Assembly: GCF_014164585.1 (NCBI RefSeq)
Contig: NZ_JACJFM010000016.1
Span: 1 to 64,000 of the forward strand
Reading direction: 5' to 3'
Origin: Oceanospirillum sediminis
Lineage (GTDB): Bacteria > Pseudomonadota > Gammaproteobacteria > Pseudomonadales > Halomonadaceae
DNA length: 64,000 nt
Translations under genes and position numbers: made by a program
The notes under the pieces: model-generated
Seen by the model: the letters and a program-made list of their open reading frames with translations, nothing else
Told to the model about the DNA's origin: nothing
The model's database searches: none
Shown: one piece after another, positions 63,827 to 64,000 of the stretch
Layout of the letters: each line of letters opens with the position of its first letter
Numbering within the stretch: position 1 is the stretch's first letter

Positions 63827-64000
63827 ATGAAAAAGCTGTTCAAATCCTTAATTATTGGCACAAGTATTTTGGCTTCTCACTGGAGCTTAGCCGCAAACTC
63901 TGACTATTCCGCTTTAACAGATATCACCGATAAAGGTGAACTTAAGGTCTGTTTTGATGCCGGTTATATGCCCTTTGAGATGAAGTCGAAAAAAGGCGGC
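63827..64000 (+). CDS. Amino-acid ABC transporter binding protein (3'-truncated by window end)
   Basis: First 58 codons only. Signal peptide KKLFKSLIIGTSILASHWSLAA, then DITDKGELKVCFDAGYMPFEMKSKKGG, the typical SBP_bac_3 N-terminus of polar amino-acid binding proteins. CTGGAG 7 bp before ATG 63827. Likely imports the arginine, citrulline or ornithine used by the two upstream enzymes. Confidence 0.8.
   Translation, partial: MKKLFKSLIIGTSILASHWSLAANSDYSALTDITDKGELKVCFDAGYMPFEMKSKKGG

Overview
The window reads as chromosome of a marine gammaproteobacterium close to Oceanospirillales and Pseudomonas. This rests on the PsrA–NagZ–thioinosine phosphorylase neighbourhood, the dimethylglycine-catabolic dgcAB/etf cluster, RadD, RhlE and DUF1302/DUF1329 genes, the moderate base composition and the predicted Na+-type V-ATPase. 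No rRNA, tRNA or CRISPR array was seen.

Layout. 1–7.6 kb: the end of a probable ISL3-type insertion sequence abuts radD. Then come a MarR-controlled HlyD/DUF2955 efflux pair, a secreted SnoaL-like protein, a broken IS4-type transposase and an M20 amidohydrolase. 7.6–16.7 kb: a glycine-betaine/dimethylglycine catabolic cluster on the minus strand (dipeptidase, DUF5943, dgcA, dgcB, etfA, etfB, a small conserved protein), with a hairpin in almost every intergenic gap. 16.7–20.9 kb: an AT-rich accessory island. It holds a tightly coupled three-gene operon (winged-helix protein, AbiEii-like nucleotidyltransferase, PP2C-type phosphatase) between two inverted copies of a 24-bp palindrome, followed by GGGGACAGCC repeats and a deleted ISL3 remnant. 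This is the best candidate for an undescribed system. 21–28.4 kb: a periplasmic binding protein, an RTX/S-layer-like protein, a DUF2431 methyltransferase-like protein, SoxR with its target MFS gene, and PsrA. 28.4–33 kb: L,D-transpeptidase, nagZ, hpt, methylthioinosine phosphorylase and two orphan genes. 33.4–42.3 kb: an AraC regulator and a split DUF1302–DUF1329 // YCF48–RND envelope module. Its divergent promoter region carries the exact reverse complement of the PsrA operator found upstream of psrA. 42.4–53 kb: rhlE, a lipoprotein binding protein coupled to a hybrid histidine kinase, a lipoprotein, and a cupredoxin–EAL–porin operon. 53–61 kb: a seven-gene V-type ATPase operon (B-D-I-K-E-DUF2764-A). 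61–64 kb: an Lrp regulator divergent from ornithine cyclodeaminase, a citrulline-type hydrolase and a truncated amino-acid binding protein.

How the parts fit. The dgc cluster strips methyl groups from dimethylglycine and passes electrons through DgcB and EtfAB. PsrA, a fatty-acid-responsive repressor in Pseudomonas, may control the RND/DUF1302/DUF1329 module, which suggests a lipid or hydrophobic-compound role. The V-ATPase rotor has the residues that bind Na+ in Enterococcus hirae NtpK, pointing to sodium pumping. All family calls are from reading the translated sequences; no database search was run.
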